Assembly: GCA_019637355.1 (NCBI GenBank)
Contig: JAHBVT010000001.1
Coordinates: 1,705,192-1,769,191 of the forward strand
Direction: 5' to 3'
DNA: 64,000 nt
Origin: Gemmatimonadaceae bacterium
GTDB lineage: Bacteria > Gemmatimonadota > Gemmatimonadetes > Gemmatimonadales > Gemmatimonadaceae
Of this stretch, positions 55,358-63,899 are shown piece by piece (within the stretch, counting starts at the first letter, position 1; each line of letters begins with the position of its first letter). A program made the position numbers and the translations under genes. The notes under the pieces were generated by a model, which did no database searches, was not told where the DNA came from, and was given only the letters and a program-made list of their open reading frames with translations.

Positions 55358-57772
55358 TCAGTCCTGTCCCGCCCGCACGGCCGGCGCGGCGACCGCGGCG
55401 ACCGGGCCGGTCGAGACCGGAGCCGGCACACGATCAAGCCCCATCCGCTGCAACAGCACGCGCACGCGGGGGTTGTTCCGCACCGGATCGGCCAGGGGAT
55501 GCACCGCCAGCTCCGTGATGAACCAGTCACGGTCCTCCACGGCCCGCGTGAGCGCCGCGATGGCGTCGTTGGTCTCGCCGAGCCCCATATGCACGACGGC
55601 CACCAGCGTCGGCGGCACGTAGGCTTCGACGGGGGCGCTGTCCATCTCGGCGAGGATGGCGCGGGCGGAGGCCCGGCGCCCCGACTCCGCCTCGGCGCGC
55701 GCAAGGATGGCGAGTACGCCGGGATGCCGCTGGGCCAGCCGGGCGGACTCGCGCGCCGAGACCGCCGCCTCCTGCGGACGATTCATCCCGAGCAGGATCA
55801 TCGCCCGCCAGAGATGGTTGAACGCGAAGGTCGGCTCGAGTTCGATCGCACGATTGACCTGCGCCAAGGCCTCCTCATAGCGGCGGGCGAAATAGAGGAT
55901 CTCCGCGAGCCCGAGCACGTTGATGGCGTTCAACGGATCCAGGCTCACGGCAGTTCGGGCGAGCAGAATCGCCGGGTCGTGACGACCCTGGACCGACTCG
56001 AGCTTGGCGTGGTCGAGCCACGGCTGCCACGCACTGGGACTCGCCCGTCGCGCCGCGCGCAGGTCGTCGCGCGCGCGGGCAAAGTTCCAGTTGGCGCGAT
56101 GCTGCCATCGGCCTCGCGCCGCGAGCGCCTCCCCGAGATCCGGTCGTGCCGCCAGCGCGAGGTCGATGGCGTATCGCGCCGCCTCGTACCGAGGGGCGCC
56201 ACGCACCATCCAGCGTCCGACGAGGGAGAGCTGGGCATCCGCGATCCCTGCCCACGCGAGCGCGAAGCTGCTGTCCTCCGCCGTGGCCTGCCCCAGCAGG
56301 ACGAGCGAGCGCTGCAAGCCACTGAGCGTGCCGTCATTCCAGGCGTGACGCCCGCGCATATAGAGGTGCCAGGCTGAGTCGCTCTGCGTCCCGACTGCCC
56401 CGAGCCGCCGGCGTCCCCGCGCGCTCAGGGTGATGCTCATCGCCTCCGCGATGTCGAGCGCGGCGTCGAGCTGCGGTTGCAGGACCTCTTGGCCGTCCGC
56501 CGTGTAGTTGCGCGTCAGGAGCACGGTCTGCGTCCGCGCATCGACCAGCTGCGCCGAGATGCGCACGCCCTCCGCCTGGCGGTTGGCGCTGCATTGCACC
56601 AGCAGGTCGGCGTCGAGGTCGCGCCCGATGTCGCGGGCCGCCTTGGTGCTGCCTTTGTATCGCAGCACCGACAGCATATTGATCACGTGCAGGTTGGGCA
56701 ACGTGGAGAGCTGCGCGATGACCTGCTCCGTGACGCCGTCGCTGAAGTACTCCTGCATCGGATCGCCGCTGTAGTTGGCGCAGGGGAGGACGGCGATGCT
56801 CAGCGGGCGATCGTTCCTCAGCAGGCTGTCGAAACCGCCCCCGGCATAGACAGCGGCCGCGACGACCGCGAGCGCGCCGACACCGATCGCCGCGCGCCGA
56901 ACCGGGGAGGGAGCGGAAGACCTCGGCAGGGTGGCCGCGGTGTCCACATCGGTGAAGGCGTCCACGAATGCCGCGCAGCTCTCGAAACGCTCGCCAGGCG
57001 CCTTTGCCATCGCGCGCTGGAGCGCCGCGTCCATCACGGCGGGAATCTCCGGCAACAGCGCCGCCGCAGACGGCACCGGTGCCGTACAGTGCGCCACGAC
57101 GAGGTCCGCGGCGTTATCGGCGACGAACGGCGCACGACCCGTCAGCGCCTCGAAGAGCACGCAGGCCAGCGAGTACTGGTCACTGGCCGGTCCGGCTGGC
57201 GCCGTCGCGGCCAACTGCTCCGGACTCGCGTACGTCGGCGTGCCGATGAAGCCGCCCGTGGTCTCCATTCCCGGCGGCGGCAGCGCGCCACTGCGCGCGA
57301 TGCCGAAGTCCCCGAGCATCGCTCCACCGGGGGTCAGCATCAGGTTCTCCGGCTTCACGTCGCGATGCACCAACCCCTGCTCGTGCGCAAAGTGCAGGGC
57401 CGAACCGATTTCGTCGGCCAGGCGCCGCACCGCCGCAAACGGCAACGCGCCATCACGCACCAAGCGCTCGCGCAACGTCCCGCCCTGCAGCAAGGGCATC
57501 ACGAAGTACAGCGTATGGCCTTCCACGCCGGCATCGTAGATGGGCACGATGTGCGGATGCACCAGCTTGGCGGCCACCGCGATCTCGCGCTGGAATCGGT
57601 CGGCGAGCGAGGCGCTGATCAACTCGGGGCGCATCACCTTCACCGCCACTTCGCGCTCTTGGCGCGTGTCCCAGGCCTCGAGGACGACGGCCATCCCCCC
57701 TACGCCGATCTCTCGGCGCAGCTGGTAGCGCTCGGAAAGAGCCGCGGGGATGCCGGGACGGGGACTGGTCAC
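55358..57772 (-). CDS. Membrane Ser/Thr protein kinase with TolB-like domain and TPRs
   Basis: 804 aa from GTG 57772; the longer frame upstream overlaps the next gene. PknB-type kinase: glycine loop G-V-G-G-M-A-V-V at ~23-30, K45, H-R-D-V-K-P-E-N at 136-143 and D-F-G at 155-157. A single membrane helix at ~294-312 places the rest outside the cytoplasmic membrane. Residues ~325-423 form a TolB/adenylate-cyclase-associated domain (I-A-V-L-P-C-A-N-Y-S-G-D, F-S-D-G-V-T-E-Q-V-I-A-Q-L), followed by TPRs to ~780. A receptor-like kinase typical of Gemmatimonadota and Acidobacteria. Signal unknown. Convergent with the peptide-ABC operon. Confidence 0.92.
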   Translation of the reverse strand: MTSPRPGIPAALSERYQLRREIGVGGMAVVLEAWDTRQEREVAVKVMRPELISASLADRFQREIAVAAKLVHPHIVPIYDAGVEGHTLYFVMPLLQGGTLRERLVRDGALPFAAVRRLADEIGSALHFAHEQGLVHRDVKPENLMLTPGGAMLGDFGIARSGALPPPGMETTGGFIGTPTYASPEQLAATAPAGPASDQYSLACVLFEALTGRAPFVADNAADLVVAHCTAPVPSAAALLPEIPAVMDAALQRAMAKAPGERFESCAAFVDAFTDVDTAATLPRSSAPSPVRRAAIGVGALAVVAAAVYAGGGFDSLLRNDRPLSIAVLPCANYSGDPMQEYFSDGVTEQVIAQLSTLPNLHVINMLSVLRYKGSTKAARDIGRDLDADLLVQCSANRQAEGVRISAQLVDARTQTVLLTRNYTADGQEVLQPQLDAALDIAEAMSITLSARGRRRLGAVGTQSDSAWHLYMRGRHAWNDGTLSGLQRSLVLLGQATAEDSSFALAWAGIADAQLSLVGRWMVRGAPRYEAARYAIDLALAARPDLGEALAARGRWQHRANWNFARARDDLRAARRASPSAWQPWLDHAKLESVQGRHDPAILLARTAVSLDPLNAINVLGLAEILYFARRYEEALAQVNRAIELEPTFAFNHLWRAMILLGMNRPQEAAVSARESARLAQRHPGVLAILARAEAESGRRASARAILAEMDSAPVEAYVPPTLVAVVHMGLGETNDAIAALTRAVEDRDWFITELAVHPLADPVRNNPRVRVLLQRMGLDRVPAPVSTGPVAAVAAPAVRAGQD

Positions 57773-57783
57773 GCGCCTGAAGC

Positions 57784-58743
57784 TTAGGGCGCCACAGGAG
57801 GCGCCACCAGAGGAACCCGCAACCCACTCAGCCCACCGGCGAAGCCGCGCTCTGGAAACCGGGCATCGCCGAAGGTGACCGACACCGGCGCCCCGTTCGC
57901 GGAGTCCAGCCGTACCCAGGCGTAGCGCGCCCACACGAGGTAGTCCCGCACGTCCCGGTCCTCGGCCGCGCGCCGCACCAGCGGGTCATTCCACGGCCCC
58001 CGCGCGATGGTCGTGTCGCCGAAGCGCACCCGCGGTTCCCCCACCCACGACAGCGCGCCGATGTGGTACGCGTCGGACGTCACCGCAATCAGCTGCGCCG
58101 CCAGCGGGTTGCCCGGACGGGGTTGATACAGGATCTCACGCACATTGCCGAGTGCGACTCGCTCGGCCTCGACCAAGGCGAGGCGGTCGCCAGCGGCACT
58201 GACGGCCACCAGTACCGCGGGATACAGGAACGCGACCGCGGCGGCGAAGCGCACGGTCGCGATCGAGCGGCGCGCCCGCGCCAGGAGCAGTGTCAGTCCC
58301 AGCAGGGCCCACCAATAGGGGTCGATGATGAACACCGAGTCGCCGGCGAACCAGGTCTTGCTGAACGGCATCAGTACCCGCACCCCGTAGGTGTTGAGCC
58401 AATCGAGCAGCGGGTGGCTGAGCGTCCCCACGAGCGCGAGCGCGAAGGTCCAGCCGAGGCGCACCGGCGGCTTGGACGGGTTTCGCCGGCGTCGGACGGC
58501 CACGTCCCACAGCCACACGAGTAGCGTCACGACGATCGGCAGCAGTGTCAGGAACACCGGGCCGTGGGTCCAGCCGCGGCGGAACGCGATGCTACCGAAG
58601 CTGGTCTCCGTCCACACGGTGTAGATGTCGATATCCGGCGCGTTGGCTGCGAGCATCAGCGTCGCCGGCGCCAGGGGCGTCAGGCGATCGCCACCGGCGC
58701 GCGCCAGCACCGCGCCGGTCATCGTGTGCGTAATCGGATCCAT
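57784..58743 (-). CDS. YdjM-type membrane-bound metal-dependent hydrolase
   Basis: 319 aa from ATG 58743, the Met directly before the conserved M-D-P-I-T-H-T-M-T-G. Four to five membrane helices carrying the family residues N-A-P-D-I-D, R-G-W-T-H-G-P, L-S-H-P-L-L-D-W-L-N-T-Y-G and P-F-S-K-T-W. C-terminal ~130 residues are a soluble extension (A-L-S-W-V-G-E-P-R-V-R-F-G). The family (LexA-binding, inner membrane-bound hydrolase) is of unknown substrate. 11 bp upstream of the kinase start, so probably co-transcribed with it. Confidence 0.88.
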   Translation of the reverse strand: MDPITHTMTGAVLARAGGDRLTPLAPATLMLAANAPDIDIYTVWTETSFGSIAFRRGWTHGPVFLTLLPIVVTLLVWLWDVAVRRRRNPSKPPVRLGWTFALALVGTLSHPLLDWLNTYGVRVLMPFSKTWFAGDSVFIIDPYWWALLGLTLLLARARRSIATVRFAAAVAFLYPAVLVAVSAAGDRLALVEAERVALGNVREILYQPRPGNPLAAQLIAVTSDAYHIGALSWVGEPRVRFGDTTIARGPWNDPLVRRAAEDRDVRDYLVWARYAWVRLDSANGAPVSVTFGDARFPERGFAGGLSGLRVPLVAPPVAP

Positions 58744-58826
58744 AGCGCTGGAAGCTCGCCGCGCGCGCACGGCGTGGCAATCGCCGCGGCGGCGGGGTAT
58801 GCTGAGGCACACCCGCCGAGCCTCCG

Positions 58827-59399
58827 ATGCGCCGTCTCGTCCTCACCCTGCTCTGCCTCGCCGCCCTGCCCGCCGCGCTGTCGGCCCAGAGCGGCGCCCG
58901 CGTGCTCGTGTCGATCTCGCCGGAATTGCTCGTGCCCGCGGAAGGCGAGCTCATCGCCTGCGCGCGCCGCGGCGCGACGGACCAGTTTCGCGTGCAGAAC
59001 CAGCCGATGGGCCGCTTTGCCCCGCGCACCGGCGAGACGGCGCCCGTGACCTGGGCGGTCACACTGGTGAACTCGGGGCGCTCGCTCACGATCTTGACGG
59101 AATCGGGCTACCGCCCGCGCGAGGTCGTGATCCTCAACGAGCGGCCGCGCGGGGACGGCGGGGTGCAGGAGAACGTGCGGGTGCGCTTTGGCACCGACGG
59201 GTCGGTGCAAGGCGGGCATCGCGCGGTGACGCCGCCGCGCCGCGATCCCGGGCCGGCGACCCCGCTCTCCAGCCCGCTCGACACGCTCGACGGACCGCAG
59301 CTCTACGCGCTGGCACGCGAACTGACCTTCCGCTGCGAGCGCGGCATCCTCGAACCCGTACCGCTCGGCAGCATCCAGGGGCAGATTCCCCCGCGCTGA
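58827..59399 (+). CDS. Secreted protein of unknown function
   Basis: 190 aa. Signal peptide 1-20 ending L-S-A-Q. The mature part is beta-rich with R-V-L-V-S-I-S-P-E-L-L-V-P, V-T-W-A-V-T-L-V-N-S-G-R-S-L-T-I-L-T-E-S-G-Y, then a Pro/Arg-rich stretch (R-A-V-T-P-P-R-R-D-P-G-P-A-T-P) and a short C-terminal helix with F-R-C-E-R-G. Two cysteines (46 and about 171) could form a disulfide. Monocistronic and divergent from the hydrolase gene. Its stop is immediately next to the convergent arsR stop. Confidence 0.72.
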   Translation: MRRLVLTLLCLAALPAALSAQSGARVLVSISPELLVPAEGELIACARRGATDQFRVQNQPMGRFAPRTGETAPVTWAVTLVNSGRSLTILTESGYRPREVVILNERPRGDGGVQENVRVRFGTDGSVQGGHRAVTPPRRDPGPATPLSSPLDTLDGPQLYALARELTFRCERGILEPVPLGSIQGQIPPR

Positions 59400-59759
59400 T
59401 CAGCGCCGGCGCGCGCCCTCGAGGATGGACCGCTCCACCGCGACATCGTCGTCCAACCGATCGCACATCAGGCTGCACAGCTGCAGCACGCCGTCATCGG
59501 CGAGTGCGTAGAGCACGAAGAGCCCGTCGCGCCGCCGCGTGACGAAGCCGCCCGCGTGCAGCTGCTGCAGATGCTTGCTCAAGTTGCCCTGCGCCAGCCC
59601 CGTCAGCTCCACCAGCTCGGTCACCGAGCGCTCCCCGTCCTCGAGCGCGTGGAGCACGGCGAGCCGCGCCGGCTCCGCCAGCGCACGGAACCGCGCCGCC
59701 ACCAGCTCGAGGAGCTCGGGGGTGGCGGTCCGGGCCGGAGCCGCGCGCCGAGGGCTCAC
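59400..59759 (-). CDS. ArsR/SmtB family transcriptional regulator
   Basis: 119 aa from GTG 59759 (GTGA overlap with the YeeE gene). Winged helix: R-F-R-A-L-A-E-P-A-R-L-A-V-L-H-A-L, recognition helix L-A-Q-G-N-L-S-K-H-L-Q-Q-L, wing R-R-R-D-G-L-F-V-L-Y-A-L. Two cysteines follow in C-S-L-M-C near residue 99, while the alpha3 Cys-x-Cys of metal sensors is missing. ArsR regulators of sulfur genes (BigR/SqrR/SoxR type) sense persulfides through cysteines, so a role as repressor of this operon is likely. The exact sensor pair here differs from BigR and needs proof. Last gene of the sulfur operon. Confidence 0.9.
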   Translation of the reverse strand: MSPRRAAPARTATPELLELVAARFRALAEPARLAVLHALEDGERSVTELVELTGLAQGNLSKHLQQLHAGGFVTRRRDGLFVLYALADDGVLQLCSLMCDRLDDDVAVERSILEGARRR

Positions 59760-60295
59760 GCGCGCTTCACCTGCGTCGGCAAGAGCTTCACCACGATCAG
59801 GAAGAGCGCGCCCACGCCCAGCGCCGCCACGATTGCCGGCAGGTGCAGGACGTCCTGGACGGTGATGCGGCCGAAGTCCAGCACCGCAATCACCGGCGCG
59901 ATGGCCACCGTGTACACCAGCGTGAACACGAGCGCGCCAACGATGCCACCGAGTAGCGCGAACCACGCGTCACGCCGCCCCTCGCCGATGCCCACAACGC
60001 AGGTGCCGGGGCAATACCCGCCAAGGCCGAAGCCGACGCCGAAGATCAACCCGCCGAGGAACACGCCGACCAGGTACGTCGGCCGGATCTCGAAGTGCAG
60101 GAGGTTGGGAATGAACAGGTTCAGCGTGTAGACCACGATCATCCCGACGGCGATGGTCGTCGCCATAAACTTGATGACGCCGATATTCTCGAGCCGGAGG
60201 TTCTGGAGGATCACCGCCGGGCTTGAGGCACGCACGCGCTGGATGAGCACGCCCATCGCGATGCCCACGAGGAGGCCGAAGAGGTTCTGCAGCAT
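59756..60295 (-). CDS. YeeE/YedE family sulfur transporter, C-terminal half
   Basis: 179 aa; ATG 60295 overlaps the stop of the partner gene (GTG 60298 also possible). Four to five membrane helices. G-F-G-L-G-G-Y-C-P-G-T-C-V-V-G contains the conserved cysteine pair of YeeE (TsuA) repeats that passes thiosulfate through the channel. I-L-Q-N-L-R-L and F-M-A-T-T-I-A-V-G-M are typical of the split DUF6691 half. Together with the next gene it forms one thiosulfate/sulfur-compound uptake channel. Confidence 0.9.
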   Translation of the reverse strand: MLQNLFGLLVGIAMGVLIQRVRASSPAVILQNLRLENIGVIKFMATTIAVGMIVVYTLNLFIPNLLHFEIRPTYLVGVFLGGLIFGVGFGLGGYCPGTCVVGIGEGRRDAWFALLGGIVGALVFTLVYTVAIAPVIAVLDFGRITVQDVLHLPAIVAALGVGALFLIVVKLLPTQVKRA

Positions 60296-60822
60296 CACTG
60301 CCCCCCGGCGCGCAGCGCCTGGTAGAACTTGGCGGTCCCGATGCCGGTCGCGAAGACGCCGGCGGCGAACACGAATCCCGCGATGCTCAGCTGCATCATC
60401 CCGGAGATGATGAGGCCGCTGGTGCAGCCTCCAGCCAACCGTGCCCCGAACAAGATGAGGAAGCCGGCGAAGAAGGCCTCGGTGTAGCGTCGTCCGTTGC
60501 TGGCGTTCCCGACGTGCGGCAACTCCACCTTGGGCGCCTTCACGGCATCCTTGCGGGCTCCGAGGAAGCCGCCGATGAGCAGGCCGATGACGAGGAAGGT
60601 CTCCGGGCGCAGCAACGAACCCATCCGGACGAGGTACGGATTGGATGCCGCGTATGCCGGGTCCACCACACGCGCGACTTCGCCGATGAGCCGCGGGTAG
60701 GTGCCGGACACGCCAATCGGACCGAACAAGAGAATGCTCGCGGCGCCGACGAGGCCGAAGATGATCCCGAGCGACGCCCAATTCGGCAAGCCGCTGCGGG
60801 TGGGAGGATGCGCGCTGTGCAT
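60295..60822 (-). CDS. YeeE/YedE family sulfur transporter, N-terminal half
   Basis: 175 aa from ATG 60822. Membrane helices at about 15-35, 75-95, 115-135 and 145-165. G-A-R-L-A-G-G-C-T-S-G-L-I-I-S-G is the conserved half-channel motif with one cysteine, and F-L-V-I-G-L-L-I-G-G-F-L-G-A is the preceding helix. The start avoids overlap with the cytochrome gene, leaving a 1-bp gap. Confidence 0.9.
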   Translation of the reverse strand: MHSAHPPTRSGLPNWASLGIIFGLVGAASILLFGPIGVSGTYPRLIGEVARVVDPAYAASNPYLVRMGSLLRPETFLVIGLLIGGFLGARKDAVKAPKVELPHVGNASNGRRYTEAFFAGFLILFGARLAGGCTSGLIISGMMQLSIAGFVFAAGVFATGIGTAKFYQALRAGGQ

Positions 60823-60823
60823 A

Positions 60824-61468
60824 TCAGGGCCTCGTGGGAGAACGGTCGTCTGGAACGAAGCGATCACGCGCCGGCATCACGACGGCGCGCAGGGCAGCCG
60901 CGTCGAGGACGGCGCTGTCGGGAATCACGTGGTTGGCGGCCAGCAGGTACGCCGTGACGGCATAGGTCTCGTCGGCGCTGAGCGAGCCCGGGGTGTACAG
61001 GGGCATCGCGCGACGGATGTAGTCATAGAGCGTGGTCGCGTGCGACCAGTAGTTGCCGATCGTGCGCGGGATGCTCGGATCGCTGGCGAAGTCGAAGCCC
61101 TCGCCGCGCGGGTCGCGCCCGACGAGCGCCGGATACAGCGGCTCGAGCCCCTGCCCCTCGACGCCGTGGCAGGCGGCGCACTGCGCACGATAGATGGCAG
61201 CGCCGTCGCGCACGCTGCCGCGACCGGCCGGCAACTCGCGACCCTCGGGGCCAATGTCGGTGTCCCAGGCCGCGATCTGCGCCCGCGTCGCCGATGCACC
61301 GAGCGCGAAGTGCCCCCGGCGGTACTCCGCGACCGGCGGGTACGCGGCGGCGGCCACGCTGGAATCAGCGACGCGGTGCTCCGGCGCCGCATCCACACAG
61401 GCGATTGCCGCGACGAGCAGCGCAACGAGCACCGCGGCGCGAGGCGGCTTTTGCATCACGGGCCGCAT
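60824..61468 (-). CDS. soxD: SoxD/SorB-like c-type cytochrome lipoprotein
   Basis: 214 aa from ATG 61468 (TGATG with soxC). Signal with lipobox A-I-A-C (Cys24). One heme site C-A-A-C-H at 97-101 and a downstream Met155 in I-R-R-A-M-P-L-Y-T-P-G-S-L-S as axial ligand. G-N-Y-W-S-H-A-T-T-L-Y-D-Y-I-R-R-A-M-P and Y-A-V-T-A-Y-L-L match SoxD/SorB cytochromes. It would accept electrons from the molybdenum subunit encoded just upstream. Classical SoxD has two hemes; only one CxxCH is present, so SorB-like is equally fair. Confidence 0.85.
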   Translation of the reverse strand: MRPVMQKPPRAAVLVALLVAAIACVDAAPEHRVADSSVAAAAYPPVAEYRRGHFALGASATRAQIAAWDTDIGPEGRELPAGRGSVRDGAAIYRAQCAACHGVEGQGLEPLYPALVGRDPRGEGFDFASDPSIPRTIGNYWSHATTLYDYIRRAMPLYTPGSLSADETYAVTAYLLAANHVIPDSAVLDAAALRAVVMPARDRFVPDDRSPTRP

Positions 61469-62715
61469 CAGGTGTCTCCGTGAAAGGTCACCGCACCATC
61501 GCGCGCGACCTTCCACCCCACGATCTGGTTGAAGTGGTAATCCGTGCCCAGCCCACGCGCCTCGACGAGCGCGCGGCGCGTCGGTTGCACGAAGCCAGCC
61601 TCGTCGGTGGCTCGGCTGAGGATGATGTGCTCCCCGCCCTTCCACTCGAACATTCGCTGGAACCGCAGCGCCGCCTTGGGCAGCGAGAGTCCCGTGAACT
61701 CCGCGTCCTGCCAGCTGCGCCCGTTGTCGACGCTAATCTCGACTCGCGTCACGCGGCCGCGGCCGCTCCAGGCCAAGCCTAGGATCGGGTACCAGCCGCG
61801 CGAGGTCAAGCGCGCCGGATGCGACGGCGCGGTGATCACGGACTTCACGTCGTTCTCGAAGGTGAACTCGCGGGCCTTCGCGCCTGGTACGGGGTCGGTG
61901 TACTTGGCGGTCTCCCAGCGCGTGCGCCACGGGCGCGTACCGAGTTCGAGCCGGCGCAGCCACTTCACGTTGATGTTGCCCTCCCAGCCCGGCAGCACGA
62001 GGCGCAGCGGGAAGCCCTGCGCCGGCCGCAGCGGCTCGCCGTTCTGGCCCCACGCGATGAGCGCATCGTCCCAGGCCTTGGCCATCGGCACGGAGCGCGT
62101 CATCAAGCACGCGTCGCCGCCTTCGGCGAGGAACCACGTCGCCTCCGGCTTCGCCCCGACTTCGCGCAGCAGCGTCGCCAACGGCACGCCGGTCCACTCG
62201 GAGGTCGAGAGCATCCCGGCCACGCGCTGCGCCGTCATATCGGGCTGCGGATCGCGGAACGCGTGCCGGCCGTTCCCCGAACATTCAATGAAGTATGTGC
62301 GCGTCACCTGCGGGAATCGCTGCAGGTCCTCGAGCGTGAAGACCACCTCCCGCTCGACGAGGCCGTGGATCATCAGCCGGTGCTTGGCGGGGTCGATGAC
62401 CGGGATTCCCGCGTGGTGTCGCTCGAAGTGCAGGTCCGCCGGTGTGAGCGGACCGCTGAGGTCCTGAAGCGGCGTCATCGAGGAGCCGACCGTCATCCCG
62501 GTATGTGGTCCGCGCACCGGCTTCACGAACGGCGAGCGTGCCCCGAGCGGACTGGTGGGCAGGCCTTGCAGCTTGGTCGGATCGGCTGGCACCTGCACGT
62601 CGGCGGGAGTCGCGGCCTGCGGCGGCGTGGACGCGCCGGCCGTCCCGACGGCGGCCGCGCCCAATGCCGTCGCCGTGCCAGCAATCATCTCTCGGCGCGT
62701 CAGCTTACGCGGCAT
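61468..62715 (-). CDS. soxC: SoxC-like molybdenum sulfite/sulfane dehydrogenase
   Basis: 415 aa. Twin-arginine signal R-R-E-M-I-A-G near residue 7, then an Ala-rich segment, so folded in the cytoplasm and exported with its cofactor. The molybdopterin ligand is C145 in F-I-E-C-S-G-N-G-R. G-I-P-V-I-D-P-A-K-H-R-L-M-I-H-G, S-T-S-E-W-T-G-V-P-L-A-T-L-L, D-D-A-L-I-A-W-G-Q-N-G-E-P-L-R and L-V-L-P-G-W-E-G-N-I-N-V-K-W-L-R-R are SoxC signatures, followed by the Mo-co dimerisation domain with L-A-W-S-G-R-G-R-V-T-R-V-E. No SoxYZ genes are seen, so it may act on free sulfite. Confidence 0.95.
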   Translation of the reverse strand: MPRKLTRREMIAGTATALGAAAVGTAGASTPPQAATPADVQVPADPTKLQGLPTSPLGARSPFVKPVRGPHTGMTVGSSMTPLQDLSGPLTPADLHFERHHAGIPVIDPAKHRLMIHGLVEREVVFTLEDLQRFPQVTRTYFIECSGNGRHAFRDPQPDMTAQRVAGMLSTSEWTGVPLATLLREVGAKPEATWFLAEGGDACLMTRSVPMAKAWDDALIAWGQNGEPLRPAQGFPLRLVLPGWEGNINVKWLRRLELGTRPWRTRWETAKYTDPVPGAKAREFTFENDVKSVITAPSHPARLTSRGWYPILGLAWSGRGRVTRVEISVDNGRSWQDAEFTGLSLPKAALRFQRMFEWKGGEHIILSRATDEAGFVQPTRRALVEARGLGTDYHFNQIVGWKVARDGAVTFHGDT

Positions 62716-62748
62716 CGCGGCACTCGGTGGGGGTGGAGTGCATCGCGA

Positions 62749-63705
62749 TCAGCGGCTGCCGCGGATGCTGGCCGCGCGCGGCGGCACCGGAACGACGGCG
62801 CGCGAGGGCGTCGCGCGCGGCAGCAACGGCGGCGGCTTGTACGCGCGGTGGCCGCTGCGCAGGTCGTAGGGCACGTCCTTCGGGTTGCCGCCCACCGGCC
62901 AGTCTTCTTCTTTGGCCGGCGAGTCCGGACGCGGCTGGCCGTTGATGTAGGCGGCGAGGTCCCAGGCTTCCTGCTCGGTGAGCGAACCCGGATTGATCTG
63001 CGGCATATTGCGATAGATGAAGGCCGCCACTCGCTCGATGCGCGCCATCGACGCGCCGATCGAGTACGACTTGGGACCCCAGAGCGGCGGCAGTGGGCCC
63101 ATCCCCTCGCCATTCGCGCCGTGGCAGGTGCTGCAGGTCTTCTCCACGTAGAGCTGCTTGCCGCGCACGGAATCCCCTTCGAGTTCCTGCGGCATCTTCG
63201 GCATCGCCGCGGTCGACATATGGTAGCCTGTCGGCACGCCCTCGGAGATGTACGCCATATAGGCGAGCAGGTCTTCCATCTCGCGGCTCTCCTTGGGCAG
63301 CGCGTTGCCGGCCAGCGAGCGCGTGAAGCAGTAGTTGATGCGGTCCGCGAGGTCGATCACCGCGCCGGTGCGCGTCATATACTGCGGGAAGCGCGCGTGC
63401 ACGCCAGTCAGCGAACCGGCGCTGAGCTTGATGCCGTCGTCCTGGTGGCAGGACGTGCAGCGCAGGCCGGAGGTCGCGTACTGCGGCAGCGACTCCGGCG
63501 TGAAGCGCATCAGATAGAGTCCGCGGCGGATCGAAGCGCCCATCGAATCGTTCGGGATGTCGGCCTCGCGCTTCGGTTGCCAACTGGCCTCGGCGAACTG
63601 CACCGCCGCGCTGGCATCGGCGGGCGCAGGGGACTCGGCGCAGGCGGCGAGCGCGACCATCGCGGCAACGGCGGCCAGATGGACGGCGGGGAGGGACCGC
63701 GGCAT
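62749..63705 (-). CDS. tsdA: TsdA-like diheme cytochrome c, thiosulfate dehydrogenase
   Basis: 318 aa from ATG 63705 with AGGAG upstream. Lipobox A-L-A-A-C (Cys22). Two heme sites, C-T-S-C-H at 83-87 and C-S-T-C-H at 191-195. Between them is R-I-N-Y-C-F-T-R-S-L-A-G-N-A-L with Cys126, the unusual cysteine axial ligand that defines TsdA. The enzyme couples two thiosulfates to tetrathionate. C-terminal tail of ~60 residues is Pro/Arg-rich. First gene of the sulfur operon, 33 bp before soxC. Confidence 0.92.
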   Translation of the reverse strand: MPRSLPAVHLAAVAAMVALAACAESPAPADASAAVQFAEASWQPKREADIPNDSMGASIRRGLYLMRFTPESLPQYATSGLRCTSCHQDDGIKLSAGSLTGVHARFPQYMTRTGAVIDLADRINYCFTRSLAGNALPKESREMEDLLAYMAYISEGVPTGYHMSTAAMPKMPQELEGDSVRGKQLYVEKTCSTCHGANGEGMGPLPPLWGPKSYSIGASMARIERVAAFIYRNMPQINPGSLTEQEAWDLAAYINGQPRPDSPAKEEDWPVGGNPKDVPYDLRSGHRAYKPPPLLPRATPSRAVVPVPPRAASIRGSR

Positions 63706-63899
63706 CCTGAACTCCTCGAACGAAGGGGGGCGGAGGGCGTTCTGATTGAGCGTACTCCGATACAGTAATATTCGCACCAGTGACTCCGCAAGCACCGTGA
63801 GGGGTATTCCCCTACATCGAGCGGGAAGGCTCCCCGATACTCCGCGACGCGCCCGACGGCGAACGTACCCCCAGACGATTCCCTCACGCAGGAGGCCGT

